DNA from: Clostridiales bacterium
GTDB taxonomy: Bacteria; Bacillota; Clostridia; Oscillospirales; CAG-272
Assembly (NCBI GenBank): GCA_012840355.1
Contig: DULN01000008.1
Coordinates: 1 to 64,000 of the forward strand
Length of the DNA stretch: 64,000 bases
Reading direction: 5' to 3'
Shown here piece by piece: positions 51,679 to 60,844 of the stretch. How positions within the stretch are numbered: position 1 is the first letter of the stretch; each line of letters begins with the position of its first letter. Below the pieces are notes generated by a model, which was not told the DNA's origin, made no database searches, and worked only from the letters and a program-made list of their open reading frames with translations. The translations under genes were made by a program, and so were the position numbers.

Positions 51679-52977
51679 ATGTTTGAGATATACGAAAAAT
51701 CGCGCTCTGGGGAGCTGCTTGGGCTGTTGCGGTCGCGCGCGGGCGAGGCGGCAGCCGAGGCGTCTGAGTCGGTGAAAAAAATAATCGCCGACGTGCGGGC
51801 GAGCGGCGACGATGCCGTAAGGTACTACACTGAGAAATTTGACGGCGTGAAAGGCGCGCCGTTTTGGCTCGATAAATGCGAAATCGAAGCGGCGGCGCGG
51901 CGGGTGGACGAAGGTCTGCTATGCGCCATGCGGCGCGCGGCGGAAAATATACGTACGTTTCATGAGCGTCAGCGCGAGCGCGGCTGGGCGGAGTTTTCTG
52001 CCGGCAAATACATGGGCCAACGCATTGTGCCATTAAAAAGGGTCGGTGTTTACGCGCCGGGCGGCACGGCGGCATACCCTTCGACGGTGCTGATGACAGC
52101 TATCCCTGCTAAAGTAGCGGGCGTTGAGGAAATAATACTTGCGACGCCGCCGAAGGTATCGGAGGACGGCAAAATCATGCCGGCTGACGCAGTGCTTTGC
52201 GCCGCGTGGATAGCCGGCGTCGACCGGGTGCTGCTCGCCGGCGGCGCGCAGGCGGTCGCCGCGCTAGCGTATGGCACCGAGAGTATACCGCGCGTCGACA
52301 AAATCGTCGGGCCGGGCAACATATATGTTGCGGAGGCAAAAAGGCAGGTCTGGGGCGCGGTCGACATCGACATGATTGCCGGCCCAAGCGAGGTGCTGGT
52401 GATAGCCGACGAGAGCGCAAATCCGAGATTTGCCGCAGCCGACCTTTTGTCGCAGGCAGAGCATGACCCGCTCGCCGCAGCGGTACTGGTCACCACGTCG
52501 GCGGAGCTTGCCGGGGCGGTGAATGGAGAGCTCATGTCCCAGCTTAAGCTTTTGCCCAGGCGGGAGATAGCCGCGAGCGCTATTGAGCGCTGCGGCGCAG
52601 CGCTGGTGGTGGATACGCTTGAGGAAGCCGCGGAATTTGCGAATGAAGTCGCGCCCGAGCACCTTGAGCTTATGGTAAAGTCGCCTGAGGCGATACTGGG
52701 CTTAATTCGTAACGCCGGCTCGGTTTTTTTAGGTGCGTACTCGCCCGAACCGCTCGGCGACTATTACGCCGGCCCGAACCATGTGCTGCCGACCGCGGGC
52801 ACCGCGCGGTTTTCGTCGGGGCTTTCTTGGGCGAGCTTTGTCAAGCGCATGACTTTCGTCTGCTACGACAAAGACTCGCTTGTGTCGGCAGCGGGCGACA
52901 TAATCCGCCTTGCCGAAGCCGAGGGGCTAGAGGCTCACGCTAGGGCGGTCAAAGTAAGGCTGGAGGGGGAAAAATGA
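51679..52977 (+). CDS. hisD: histidinol dehydrogenase
   Basis: The 432-residue zinc enzyme oxidises histidinol to histidine in two NAD-dependent steps. It has VGVYAPGGTAAYPSTVLM, VGPGNIYVAEAKRQVWGAVDIDMIAGPSE (family signature), AAADLLSQAEHDP, NEVAPEHLELM and GPNHVLPTAGTARFSSGLS. AGGGGG is 7 bases before the ATG. Its stop overlaps the hisC start as ATGA. Confidence 0.97.
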   Translation: MFEIYEKSRSGELLGLLRSRAGEAAAEASESVKKIIADVRASGDDAVRYYTEKFDGVKGAPFWLDKCEIEAAARRVDEGLLCAMRRAAENIRTFHERQRERGWAEFSAGKYMGQRIVPLKRVGVYAPGGTAAYPSTVLMTAIPAKVAGVEEIILATPPKVSEDGKIMPADAVLCAAWIAGVDRVLLAGGAQAVAALAYGTESIPRVDKIVGPGNIYVAEAKRQVWGAVDIDMIAGPSEVLVIADESANPRFAAADLLSQAEHDPLAAAVLVTTSAELAGAVNGELMSQLKLLPRREIAASAIERCGAALVVDTLEEAAEFANEVAPEHLELMVKSPEAILGLIRNAGSVFLGAYSPEPLGDYYAGPNHVLPTAGTARFSSGLSWASFVKRMTFVCYDKDSLVSAAGDIIRLAEAEGLEAHARAVKVRLEGEK

Positions 52978-54098
52978 CGGTATCCTCGGCGGCGTTTATA
53001 CCTGAAAAGATAGCGAAACTCAAAGAATATGTGCCGGTCGAGGCGGACGTACCGGTAAAGCTCGACTCAAACGAAAACCCGTACCCAATGCCCGAGCCGC
53101 TGCGGGCACGGCTTTGCGAGATTGCGGGGACGCTTGAATATAACCGATACCCCGACCCGTACGCGCGGGAGCTGGTGGGAAAGTTCGCCAAAGTTTACGG
53201 TGTCAAGCCCGAGCGAGTCGTCGCCGGCTGCGGCTCAGACGAGGTGTTGCACCTTTTGTGCCAGGCGCTGATTTATGACGGCGCAGCCGTCGCGACGGCT
53301 CCGCCGGATTTTTCAATGTACGCGTTTTATGCATACCTCGAAGGCGGGCGGGTGATTACCTCGAGCCGCGGCGCGGACGGGCGGATTGATTTTTGCGAGC
53401 TTGCCCGGTTAGCGAAAAGCGACGGCTGCCGCTGTGTGATGTTTTCAAATCCCTGCAACCCCACCGGCGCGGTAGCCACGCGGGATGAGATGCTTGATTT
53501 TGTGCGGAACGCCGGCTGCCCGGTCGTGGTGGACGAGGCGTACGGCGAGTTTTCCGGGCGTGAGTATTCGGTGCTCGACATGGCGGGCGAGCTGCCGAAC
53601 CTAATCGTGCTTAAAACGCTCTCGAAAGCGTTTGGGCTAGCGGGGCTGAGGGTGGGCTTTGCCGTTGCGCATGAGGATATAGTTCGCGCGGTGAAAAAGG
53701 TAAAAAGCCCGTATAACCTAAACGCTTTTTCGCAGGCGGCGGGCGCCGCCGCCCTTGAGTATGCCGGCGAAATCTTCGCTCTCGCCGAAAAGATAGGTAA
53801 AGCGGCAAAGGAGCTATACAAAAAGCTACATGCGCTATCACTGCAAGGCGGTTATGAAGCCGTCGAGCCGGGCGCGAACTTTGTGCTTTTGAAATTTTTC
53901 GACGCTGCGGATGCCGAGCGCGTGCATGCCGAGCTTTTGCGGCGGGGGATAAGCGTGCGGCTGCTAGGCGGCGCGCTGCGAATAACTTGCGGCACCGACG
54001 CGGAAAATGAAAAGTTTTATGCGGAATTTGAAAGAACTATAAAAGGCGGTATCACTAATGAGAGAGGCAAAGCTGGCGAGGGCGACGCGCGAGACTGA
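52974..54098 (+). CDS. hisC: histidinol-phosphate aminotransferase
   Basis: The 374-residue PLP enzyme transfers the amino group to imidazole acetol phosphate. It has KLDSNENPYPMPEPL, GCGSDEVL, FSNPCNPTGA, VVDEAYGEFSG and the PLP lysine in KTLSKAFGLAGLRVGF. The ATG at 52974 overlaps the hisD stop. The 3' end overlaps hisB by 41 bases, so the C-terminal residues (NERGKAGEGDARD) are encoded in a second frame over the hisB start and look like a non-conserved extension, suggesting that the original stop codon was lost. Confidence 0.95.
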   Translation: MTVSSAAFIPEKIAKLKEYVPVEADVPVKLDSNENPYPMPEPLRARLCEIAGTLEYNRYPDPYARELVGKFAKVYGVKPERVVAGCGSDEVLHLLCQALIYDGAAVATAPPDFSMYAFYAYLEGGRVITSSRGADGRIDFCELARLAKSDGCRCVMFSNPCNPTGAVATRDEMLDFVRNAGCPVVVDEAYGEFSGREYSVLDMAGELPNLIVLKTLSKAFGLAGLRVGFAVAHEDIVRAVKKVKSPYNLNAFSQAAGAAALEYAGEIFALAEKIGKAAKELYKKLHALSLQGGYEAVEPGANFVLLKFFDAADAERVHAELLRRGISVRLLGGALRITCGTDAENEKFYAEFERTIKGGITNERGKAGEGDARD

Positions 54099-54645
54099 CA
54101 TAACGATGCGGCTTGCGATACTTGAGTCCGGCGCGGGCAAGTTTTCAGGCTCGACAGGAATCGGCTTTTTCGACCACATGATAAGCTCCTTTGCAGTGCA
54201 CGGCGGGTTTATAATAGAGGCGAGCGTTGAGGGCGACCTATATGTCGACGGGCACCACACGGTCGAGGACACCGGCATTGTGCTTGGGAAACTGTTCGCC
54301 GAAGTGCTTGGCGACAGAAGCGGCATCGCGCGTTTCGGCAGCGCGTTCGTGCCGATGGACGAAAGCCTCGCGTTTGCCGCGGCTGACATTTCCGGCAGGC
54401 CTTATTTGGTTTTCGATGCCAAGTTTAGCGCAGAGAAGGTTGGCTGCTACGATACGCAGCTGACTCGCGAGTTTTTCCGCGCGCTCGCCACGAACATGGG
54501 CGCGACGCTGCACCTTTTGCTGCATTACGGCGACAACGCGCACCATGAGACAGAGGCTCTGTTTAAAGCCGCAGCGCGCGCGATTGCCGAAGCAGTGAGG
54601 GAGACAGGCGGCGGCGCGCTGTCGGCGAAAGGCACGCTTGAGTAG
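54058..54645 (+). CDS. hisB: imidazoleglycerol-phosphate dehydratase
   Basis: The 195-residue enzyme dehydrates imidazole glycerol phosphate using two Mn ions. It has STGIGFFDHMISSFAVHGGF, DGHHTVEDTGIVLGKLF, FVPMDESLAFAAADISGRP and HYGDNAHHETEALFKAAARA, with the expected metal histidines. This is the monofunctional form. ATG 54058 has AAGGCGG about 9 bases upstream and lies within hisC in another frame (41-base overlap). Confidence 0.97.
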   Translation: MREAKLARATRETDITMRLAILESGAGKFSGSTGIGFFDHMISSFAVHGGFIIEASVEGDLYVDGHHTVEDTGIVLGKLFAEVLGDRSGIARFGSAFVPMDESLAFAAADISGRPYLVFDAKFSAEKVGCYDTQLTREFFRALATNMGATLHLLLHYGDNAHHETEALFKAAARAIAEAVRETGGGALSAKGTLE

Positions 54646-54668
54646 CTGGGCAAAGGGCGGCTGGCAAG

Positions 54669-55292
54669 ATGGCATATGTAGGAATAATCGATTACGGAAT
54701 GGGAAATTTGCACAGCGTGGCAGGCGCGCTTTCGGCTTTAGGCGCGCGCTGCTTTGTCTCATCTTCGCCGGAAGAGCTGGCACGCGCGGATAAGCTGGTG
54801 CTCCCCGGCGTAGGGGCGTTCCCTGACGCGATGCGCGCGCTGCGGGATGCGGGGCTTGTGGAGTTTATAAAAGAGCAGACGAAACTAAAGCCGCTGCTCG
54901 GCATCTGCCTTGGCATGCAGCTTTTGTTTGAAAAAAGCCATGAGTTTGGTATGACTGAAGGGCTTGGGCTGCTCGCCGGCGAGGTGGTAAGGCTCACCGA
55001 GCGCCCGAGCAAAGAATACAAAATCCCGCACATGGGCTGGAACAGCCTGTGTTATACCAAATGGGCAAAGGACTGCGCGCTGCTTTACGGCATACCCGAG
55101 GGCGAGCATGTGTATTTCGTGCACTCCTATCGCGCGGTGTGCGGGGAGCCGGATACGCTCGCGGCTTACTCCGAGTACGGCGACGAGGTCGCGGCGGTGG
55201 TGTGCTCGGGAAATGTGTTCGGCACGCAGTTTCATCCTGAAAAAAGCGCATGCGTGGGGCTTATGATGCTGGAGAATTTTTTAAAACTTTAA
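54669..55292 (+). CDS. hisH: imidazole glycerol phosphate synthase, glutamine amidotransferase subunit
   Basis: The 207-residue class I glutaminase supplies ammonia to HisF. It starts VGIIDYGMGNLHSV, has LPGVGAFPDAM, the catalytic cysteine in GICLGMQLLFEKSHE and the His/Glu pair in TQFHPEKS. It lies 23 bases after hisB, and hisA follows 22 bases after its stop. Confidence 0.97.
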   Translation: MAYVGIIDYGMGNLHSVAGALSALGARCFVSSSPEELARADKLVLPGVGAFPDAMRALRDAGLVEFIKEQTKLKPLLGICLGMQLLFEKSHEFGMTEGLGLLAGEVVRLTERPSKEYKIPHMGWNSLCYTKWAKDCALLYGIPEGEHVYFVHSYRAVCGEPDTLAAYSEYGDEVAAVVCSGNVFGTQFHPEKSACVGLMMLENFLKL

Positions 55293-55314
55293 ATGCGGCA
55301 AGGAGCAGGCGGAC

Positions 55315-56046
55315 ATGAAGGTAATCCCGGCTATTGATATACTTGGCGGCCGCTGCGTGCGGCTGAGAAAGGGCGACTTTGGCACAGCGGGCGAGGTCGC
55401 GGCGGATGCGATAGAAGCCGCGCGCGCGTTTGTAAAGTCCGGCGCTGAGTGGCTGCACGTCGTTGACCTAGACGGCGCAAAGTCCGGGCGCAGGGTAAAT
55501 CACGAGCTTATATCGCGAATTATTTCAGAATCGGGCGCTTTGGCCGAAGTGGGCGGCGGGATAAGGACGCTCGGCGACATCGAGTGGTACATAAGATGCG
55601 GCGCAGCCCGCGTGATACTTGGCTCGGCGGCGTACCGCGACCACGCGCTTGTAAAAGAGGCTGTCGCGCGGTTTGGAGATAAGGTGGCGGTTGGCATCGA
55701 CGCGCGCAGGGGGTTGGTCGCGACCGACGGCTGGACCGCGACGGCGGGCAAAAACTATATCGACTTTGCGCGCGAGGTCGAGGAGGCGGGCGTGAAATTT
55801 GCGGTCGTTACTGACATTGAGCGCGACGGCATGCTCTCGGGCGCAAACACGTCAATGCTTGCCGCGCTCAAAGAGGCGACAAAGCTAAACCTCATAGCGA
55901 GCGGCGGCGTTCGGGATATGGGCGACATCCGTGCGCTGGCTGGGCTTGGGGTATGGGGCGCGGTGGTCGGCAAAGCGGTATACGAGGGTACGCTCGACTT
56001 AAAAGAAGCGATATTTTATTGCAAATCTGCCGGAGGTGAGGTATAA
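55315..56046 (+). CDS. hisA: ProFAR isomerase
   Basis: The 243-residue TIM barrel isomerises phosphoribosylformimino-AICAR phosphate. It has [19 protein letters not shown] with the catalytic aspartate, [35 protein letters not shown] with the second catalytic aspartate and [16 protein letters not shown] lies about 7 bases before the ATG. Its TAA stop shares one base with the hisF start (TAATG). Confidence 0.96.
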   Translation: MKVIPAIDILGGRCVRLRKGDFGTAGEVAADAIEAARAFVKSGAEWLHVVDLDGAKSGRRVNHELISRIISESGALAEVGGGIRTLGDIEWYIRCGAARVILGSAAYRDHALVKEAVARFGDKVAVGIDARRGLVATDGWTATAGKNYIDFAREVEEAGVKFAVVTDIERDGMLSGANTSMLAALKEATKLNLIASGGVRDMGDIRALAGLGVWGAVVGKAVYEGTLDLKEAIFYCKSAGGEV

Positions 56047-56816
56047 TGCTTGCAAAGCGCATCATCCCTTGCCTTGACGTAAAAGATGGGCGGGTAGTCA
56101 AGGGCGTGAATTTTGAAAACCTGCGCGACGCGGGCGACCCGGTCGAGATCGCGCGCTCATATAACGAACAGGGCGCCGACGAGATTGTGTTTCTCGATAT
56201 CACCGCCTCGCACGAAAACCGCGGGACTATAGTCGAGGTGGTAGAGCGCACCGCGCGCGAGGTCTTCATGCCGCTGACGGTCGGCGGCGGTGTGCGAAGC
56301 GTCGAGGATTTTAGGACGCTGCTTCGCGCAGGCGCGGACAAAGTTTCGGTCAACTCGGCGGCGCTGCTTGACCCCGAACTTGTCGCGCGTGCAGCCGACA
56401 AGTTCGGCTCGCAATGTGTCGTCGTCGCGATAGACGCAAAGCGCCGGCCTGGCGGCGGCTGGTCGGTCTTTCGCAACGGCGGGCGGATAGACACGGGCAT
56501 TGACGCGATCGAGTGGGCGGCGCGCGCCGAGTCGCTCGGTGCGGGCGAGATACTGCTCACCTCTATGGATGCCGACGGCACAAAGGCGGGGTACGACATT
56601 GAGCTGACGAAGGCGGTCTGCGACGCGGTGAAAATTCCGGTAATCGCCTCCGGCGGCGCGGGAAGCGTTGAGCATTTTATTGATGTGTTCGAGAAAGCGG
56701 GCGCAGACGCTGCGCTCGCGGCTTCGCTTTTCCATTACCGCGAGCTGACGATCGCCGAGGTTAAAAATGCGCTTGCCGAGCGCGGCATACCCGTGCGCAT
56801 GGCTGCGGAGGCATAA
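56046..56816 (+). CDS. hisF: imidazole glycerol phosphate synthase, cyclase subunit
   Basis: The 256-residue TIM barrel makes imidazole glycerol phosphate and AICAR with HisH. It has [23 protein letters not shown] with the catalytic aspartate, [49 protein letters not shown] with the second aspartate and [13 protein letters not shown] with 7-8 bases spacing precedes the ATG. Tight spacing to hisA and hisI shows one operon. Confidence 0.97.
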   Translation: MLAKRIIPCLDVKDGRVVKGVNFENLRDAGDPVEIARSYNEQGADEIVFLDITASHENRGTIVEVVERTAREVFMPLTVGGGVRSVEDFRTLLRAGADKVSVNSAALLDPELVARAADKFGSQCVVVAIDAKRRPGGGWSVFRNGGRIDTGIDAIEWAARAESLGAGEILLTSMDADGTKAGYDIELTKAVCDAVKIPVIASGGAGSVEHFIDVFEKAGADAALAASLFHYRELTIAEVKNALAERGIPVRMAAEA

Positions 56817-56819
56817 GGC

Positions 56820-57137
56820 ATGGATTTAAAATGGCTGTTTGAGAAAAGCGCGCTGGTCCCCGCGGTGGTTCAGGACGCGCGCACGCTCGAGGTGCTGATG
56901 CTCGCGTATATGAACGAGGAGGCGCTAAGGCTGACGCTCGAGAGCGGCGAGGCATGGTTTTGGTCGCGCTCGCGCGGCGAGCTTTGGCATAAGGGCGAGA
57001 CGTCCGGCAACGTCCAGCGAGTCTGCGAGGTGCGGTACGACTGTGACTGCGACGCGATACTGCTACTTGTCGAGCCGGCAGGACCGGCGTGCCATACCGG
57101 GAACAAAAGCTGTTTTTATAGAAAACTTGAGTTTTGA
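56820..57137 (+). CDS. hisI: phosphoribosyl-AMP cyclohydrolase
   Basis: The 105-residue enzyme opens the adenine ring of phosphoribosyl-AMP. It has [38 protein letters not shown], then the metal-binding [13 protein letters not shown] and [11 protein letters not shown]. It is separate from HisE, not fused. It begins 4 bases after the hisF stop. Confidence 0.97.
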   Translation: MDLKWLFEKSALVPAVVQDARTLEVLMLAYMNEEALRLTLESGEAWFWSRSRGELWHKGETSGNVQRVCEVRYDCDCDAILLLVEPAGPACHTGNKSCFYRKLEF

Positions 57138-57152
57138 AAAGAGGGCGGCGAA

Positions 57153-57494
57153 ATGAGTGATAATGGCAGCCCCGATATTATCCGGGAGCTTTACTCGGTG
57201 ATAACGGCGCGAAAAGCGGCGCCTGAGGAAGGCTCATATACATCTTACCTTTTCGAGTCGGGGCTTGACAAAATCCTTAAGAAAATCGGCGAGGAGTGCG
57301 CCGAGACGATAATCGCGGCGAAAAACGGCAGCCGGGAGGAGATAATCTTCGAGGTATCCGACCTTATTTACCACCTCCTCGTAATGATGGCGGAGCGGGG
57401 AGTTACCCCCGACGACATTTTCGCCGAGCTTGCTGAGCGCTCGAAAAAGATGCATAACCTAAAACAAAGCAAAACCGTCGATAAAAACACATAA
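57153..57494 (+). CDS. hisE: phosphoribosyl-ATP diphosphatase
   Basis: The 113-residue all-helical MazG-like enzyme removes diphosphate from phosphoribosyl-ATP. It has SYTSYLFESGLDKILKKIGEECAETIIAAKN and VSDLIYHLLVMMAERG with the metal-binding E-x2-E and E-x-x-D residues. It is the last biosynthetic gene of the operon; all ten steps' genes are present. A kinase gene starts 13 bases after its stop. Confidence 0.96.
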   Translation: MSDNGSPDIIRELYSVITARKAAPEEGSYTSYLFESGLDKILKKIGEECAETIIAAKNGSREEIIFEVSDLIYHLLVMMAERGVTPDDIFAELAERSKKMHNLKQSKTVDKNT

Positions 57495-57507
57495 TAAAGA
57501 GGGACCT

Positions 57508-58518
57508 ATGAAAACCGTCTGCTTTGGTGAGATAATGCTTCGGCTCTCCCCGCCGGGGTATGGGCGAATAGCCGAGGCTAAGTCCTTTGATGCATACTAC
57601 GGCGGGGCGGAGGCGAACGTCGCCGTTGTGCTCGCGCAAATGGGAATAAAGAGCGTATATGTCACGCGGTTGCCCGAAAATGAGCTTGGCAACGCCGCAG
57701 CCGGCGAGCTGCGCCGCTGGGGCGTCGACACCCGCCATATCGTACGCGGCGGCGAGCGGATCGGCGTCTATTTTTACGAGCGCGGCGCCGGCAGCCGGCA
57801 GCCGAAGGTGATATATGACCGAGCCGGCTCGGCGTTTGCAATGTCGCAGCCGGAAGATTACGACTGGGACAAAATCCTCGACGGCGCCGGGTGGCTTCAT
57901 TTTTCGGGTATCACGCCCGCGCTTGGAGAAAACCTGATAAAGGTTTGCAAGTCGGCAATATCCGCCGCGAAAGATCGGGGGATTACCGTAAGCTGCGACG
58001 TCAACTACCGCCGCGCGCTATGGGGGGCAGATAAAGCCGGCGAAGTTATGGCTGGGATATTGCCATACGCCGACGTTTGCGTCATAAACGAGGAACACGC
58101 GGGGCTGCTGTTCGGCATAAAAGAAGAACGGCCGGACGACGGGATATACCTTGACGCTTCGGCTCGCGTTGCACAGGCGCTCTCGCAACAGTTCGGCTGC
58201 GGCAAGGTAGCGGTGACCATACGACGGACACTCTCCGCCGACAAAAGCCGCTTTGCAGCGGTGCTGTATGACAAAGCCTCCGGCAGCGCAAGCTGCTCTA
58301 AAATTTACGACCTAGAAATAATCGAGCGCATCGGCGGCGGCGACGCTTTCTGCGCGGGGCTTATTTACGCGCTAGAGTCTTGCATGCCAAATGATTACGC
58401 CGTGCAGTTTGCGGCGGCGGCATGCGCGATAAAGCACTCGATCCTCGGCGACTTTGGTGCGATGCCCGTGGCAGAAATCCGCGCGCTGGCAGACGGAGCG
58501 GGACGCTCGGAAAGATGA
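57508..58518 (+). CDS. PfkB-family kinase, 2-keto-3-deoxygluconate kinase-like
   Basis: The 336-residue ribokinase-fold protein begins VCFGEIMLRLSPPGYGRI, has the sugar-binding YYGGAEANVAVVLAQMG, DVNYRRALWG typical of KDG kinases, and the catalytic GGGDAFCAGLIYAL near residue 275. The likely reaction is ATP plus 2-keto-3-deoxygluconate giving KDPG for the Entner-Doudoroff or hexuronate route, but no aldolase gene is near. GAGGGA precedes the ATG closely. It is attached to the end of the histidine operon with no intervening promoter or terminator, an unexpected neighbour. Confidence 0.85.
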   Translation: MKTVCFGEIMLRLSPPGYGRIAEAKSFDAYYGGAEANVAVVLAQMGIKSVYVTRLPENELGNAAAGELRRWGVDTRHIVRGGERIGVYFYERGAGSRQPKVIYDRAGSAFAMSQPEDYDWDKILDGAGWLHFSGITPALGENLIKVCKSAISAAKDRGITVSCDVNYRRALWGADKAGEVMAGILPYADVCVINEEHAGLLFGIKEERPDDGIYLDASARVAQALSQQFGCGKVAVTIRRTLSADKSRFAAVLYDKASGSASCSKIYDLEIIERIGGGDAFCAGLIYALESCMPNDYAVQFAAAACAIKHSILGDFGAMPVAEIRALADGAGRSER

Positions 58519-58524
58519 AAAAAT

Positions 58525-58550
58525 AAAAAAGCCGCCTCTGCGGCTTTTTT
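58525..58550 (+). terminator. terminator of the his-kinase operon
   Basis: AAAAAAGCCGC (58525-58535), CTCT, GCGGCTTTTTT (58540-58550). Confidence 0.93.
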
Positions 58551-58562
58551 ATATAAACTAAA

Positions 58563-58594
58563 AGCCTCACCGGCAAGTTTCGAGCGGTGAGGCT
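58563..58594 (-). terminator. terminator of the DUF1538 / P-II-like operon
   Basis: AGCCTCACCG (58563-58572) pairs over 10 bp with CGGTGAGGCT (58585-58594); on the minus strand it is followed by TTTTAGTTT. Confidence 0.82.
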
Positions 58595-58638
58595 ATTTTG
58601 ATGCCTGGCTTTCGCCTGTCAGGCATATCCATTTTTTC

Positions 58639-59331
58639 TTATTTGCCCGGCTTTTTCAGCCCCCGCACGTCAAGCACCGGCTCGACGAAGAGGATGCCGG
58701 TACCGGGATTGTCCAGCTTAAGCTCGATGTATATGTCGTTTGCAACTTTCTCAACGATCTCGCTCGGCAGAAGAATGATTACAAGCTCTTTTTCAGGCTC
58801 TATTTCCATGCCGAGGAATTTAGCGGCGTAATCCGAGCCGGCGCCGCGGCCGTGAAGGATCGTGCCGCCGGTGACGCCTGATTTGCGCGCTATATCCATA
58901 ACGTCTTCCGCCATGCCGCGGTTGACGACAACAGTAAGTTTCCTATACATGCTTTCTCCCCCTATAGCCGGAGCTTCGCCCCAGCCGCTTAGACCCTCTT
59001 TTATAGTACGGTTTGCGACCAGCGCCTCCGTCGTAAACGCGATGCCGTGCCCTGGCTTGTCAAGCTCGAGCTCTTTTGTGTAAAAGTCAAGCAGCTCTGC
59101 CGCTTTCTTTTCGTCCGCCAGGATGGATACAATCTCCTTTTTTTCGCTTTTTATCCCAAGGAGGTTTAATATCTCGCTTTTGACGGTCCCTCTACCAAGC
59201 ATTATGATACCGCCGTAAAAGTCGTCGCTTTTGGTGATGCGGACGAATTTGTTGCACTGGTGTTCGTTTAATACAAGTGTTATTATCCTAAAAGACGGCG
59301 CATTCGCCTGTCTTGTGTTACTCGTGTTCAT
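58639..59331 (-). CDS. tandem P-II-like regulatory protein
   Basis: The 230-residue cytoplasmic protein contains two P-II-like ferredoxin-fold units. Unit 1 (about 14-110) has FRIITLVLNEHQCNKFV, FYGGIIMLGRGTVKSEILNLLGI and DKPGHGIAFTTEA. Unit 2 (about 128-225) has YRKLTVVVNRGMAEDVM, VTGGTILHGRGAGSDYAAKFLGM and DNPGTGILFVEPV. Ordinary GlnB is one 112-residue unit acting as a trimer, so this is a fused duplicate. The uridylylated T-loop tyrosine of GlnB is not evident. It overlaps the DUF1538 gene by 14 bases, with GGGAGG 5 bases before the ATG, and probably regulates that membrane protein. Confidence 0.82.
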   Translation of the reverse strand: MNTSNTRQANAPSFRIITLVLNEHQCNKFVRITKSDDFYGGIIMLGRGTVKSEILNLLGIKSEKKEIVSILADEKKAAELLDFYTKELELDKPGHGIAFTTEALVANRTIKEGLSGWGEAPAIGGESMYRKLTVVVNRGMAEDVMDIARKSGVTGGTILHGRGAGSDYAAKFLGMEIEPEKELVIILLPSEIVEKVANDIYIELKLDNPGTGILFVEPVLDVRGLKKPGK

Positions 59332-60844
59332 GACTGCCTCCCGTAGAGAGCTCTTTTTGGGCGGCGGTTTTGGACGCTTTGCGGAGTTTCGCCTGATAGA
59401 TCGCGCCTAGCAGCTCGAGCGCAATTATCGGTGTCATCGCGACAATGGCGATCATGCCAAAGCCGTCCGCCACCACGTCGGCGGTTGGGATCTGCTCAGC
59501 GATGCCCTGCACGAATGCGAGCGAGAATGTTGCGGTCATCGGGCCGGATGCGACGCAGCCCGCGTCAAACCCCATGCCGACAAATAGGTCGGGCACGAAA
59601 AATGCAAGCAGCACCGAAAGCCCAAACCCGGGCAAAAGGTACATCCAAAGCTTAATCCCGGGCACCAGTATCCGGAGTGCCGACATGAAAATCGACGTTC
59701 CGACCGCTACCGACAAAAACAGGAACACCAGCCCGCGTTTGACTGACCCGCCGGTCACGTCTTCGACCTGGTAGGTGAGGACGTGCACAGCTGGCTCGGC
59801 GAGGACCGTCGTCAGCCCGAGCAGCAGCGCCACGACTAGCACGGGTATTTTCGACTCCATCGCGGCGAGCCGAATCCCAAGCTGGGCGCCGACATCCATA
59901 AACCCGCCGTTTATGCCCAAAAGGAATATAACAAGCCCTAGATATGTTATAACCATACCTCGGGTTATGTCAAGGACTTTGCTAAGCTTTTGCTTGAAAG
60001 AAAATATCTGGAACAAAAAGTATGTAATAATAATCGGCAAAAGGGTAATAATCGCGTCTTTCGCAATCGTGCCGAGCTTTAATAGGTATGACTGAAGCAG
60101 GTTTGTCGCCACGATTTCAGTCTCGGGCAGCTTGCCAGTGAGTTTGCCGTTCCCGATAAAAAGCCCGGCAATAAGCACGCCCAATATCGCGCCGGTGGCC
60201 GAGATACCGACCAGCCCGAAGCTGTCGGCCTCGCTCATTTTGCTGTCCTTTTTCATCGACGAGACGCCGGCGGCAAGCGCCAGTATGAACGGGACGGTAA
60301 TCACTCCGGTCGCAGCGCCGGACGCGTCGAACGCTATTGCAAGGAAATCGGGCGATGAAAAAAGCGACAATATAAAAATAAGCCCATACGCAGCCGTGAA
60401 CACGTACTTGAGCCGCACGTCCCTGAGGATGCGCAACATGCCCAAAGTCATCATTACGGCAAGCCCAACGGAGACTACAACAACCATTAAAATATTGTTA
60501 AACTGCCCGGAGGTGACACTTGACACCTGTTTTGCCAGAATATGCAGGTCGGGCTCGGCATAGGAAATGAAAAAACCCAAAACAAGGCTGACCGTTATAA
60601 GAAGCGCGAAACTGTTGGAATGGGTTATTGCCGTACCGACGCCGTGGCCTATCGGCTCAAGGCCTTGGTCGATTCCAAATAAAAAAGCGGTAAGCCCTAT
60701 AATTACTAAAAGTGAGCCGACTAAAAACGCGACAAGCATGTCGGTCTCGAGCGGGGCAATCGTAAAATTCAGCACCAATACTATAAAAGTAATCGGCAAA
60801 ACGGACGCCAGCACTTCTTTTAACTTTTCGGTTAGCTCATTCAA
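59318..60844 (-). CDS. DUF1538 membrane protein with internal duplication
   Basis: The 508-residue protein has about 12 membrane segments arranged as two homologous halves. Half 1 has TAFLFGIDQGLEPIG, ISYAEPDLHILAKQVSSVTSG and MMTLGMLRIL. Half 2 has VIFLLGINGGFMDVG, TVLAEPAVHVLTYQVEDVTGG and IFMSALRILVPG. GFDAGCVASGPMTATF ends the second half, paralleling AFDASGAATGVITVPF in the first. DUF1538 proteins are presumed transporters of unknown substrate. The start codon is TTG at 60844, chosen because AAGGAGG stands 9 bases upstream and no ATG fits. The P-II-like gene follows with overlap. Confidence 0.85.
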   Translation of the reverse strand: MNELTEKLKEVLASVLPITFIVLVLNFTIAPLETDMLVAFLVGSLLVIIGLTAFLFGIDQGLEPIGHGVGTAITHSNSFALLITVSLVLGFFISYAEPDLHILAKQVSSVTSGQFNNILMVVVVSVGLAVMMTLGMLRILRDVRLKYVFTAAYGLIFILSLFSSPDFLAIAFDASGAATGVITVPFILALAAGVSSMKKDSKMSEADSFGLVGISATGAILGVLIAGLFIGNGKLTGKLPETEIVATNLLQSYLLKLGTIAKDAIITLLPIIITYFLFQIFSFKQKLSKVLDITRGMVITYLGLVIFLLGINGGFMDVGAQLGIRLAAMESKIPVLVVALLLGLTTVLAEPAVHVLTYQVEDVTGGSVKRGLVFLFLSVAVGTSIFMSALRILVPGIKLWMYLLPGFGLSVLLAFFVPDLFVGMGFDAGCVASGPMTATFSLAFVQGIAEQIPTADVVADGFGMIAIVAMTPIIALELLGAIYQAKLRKASKTAAQKELSTGGSHEHE

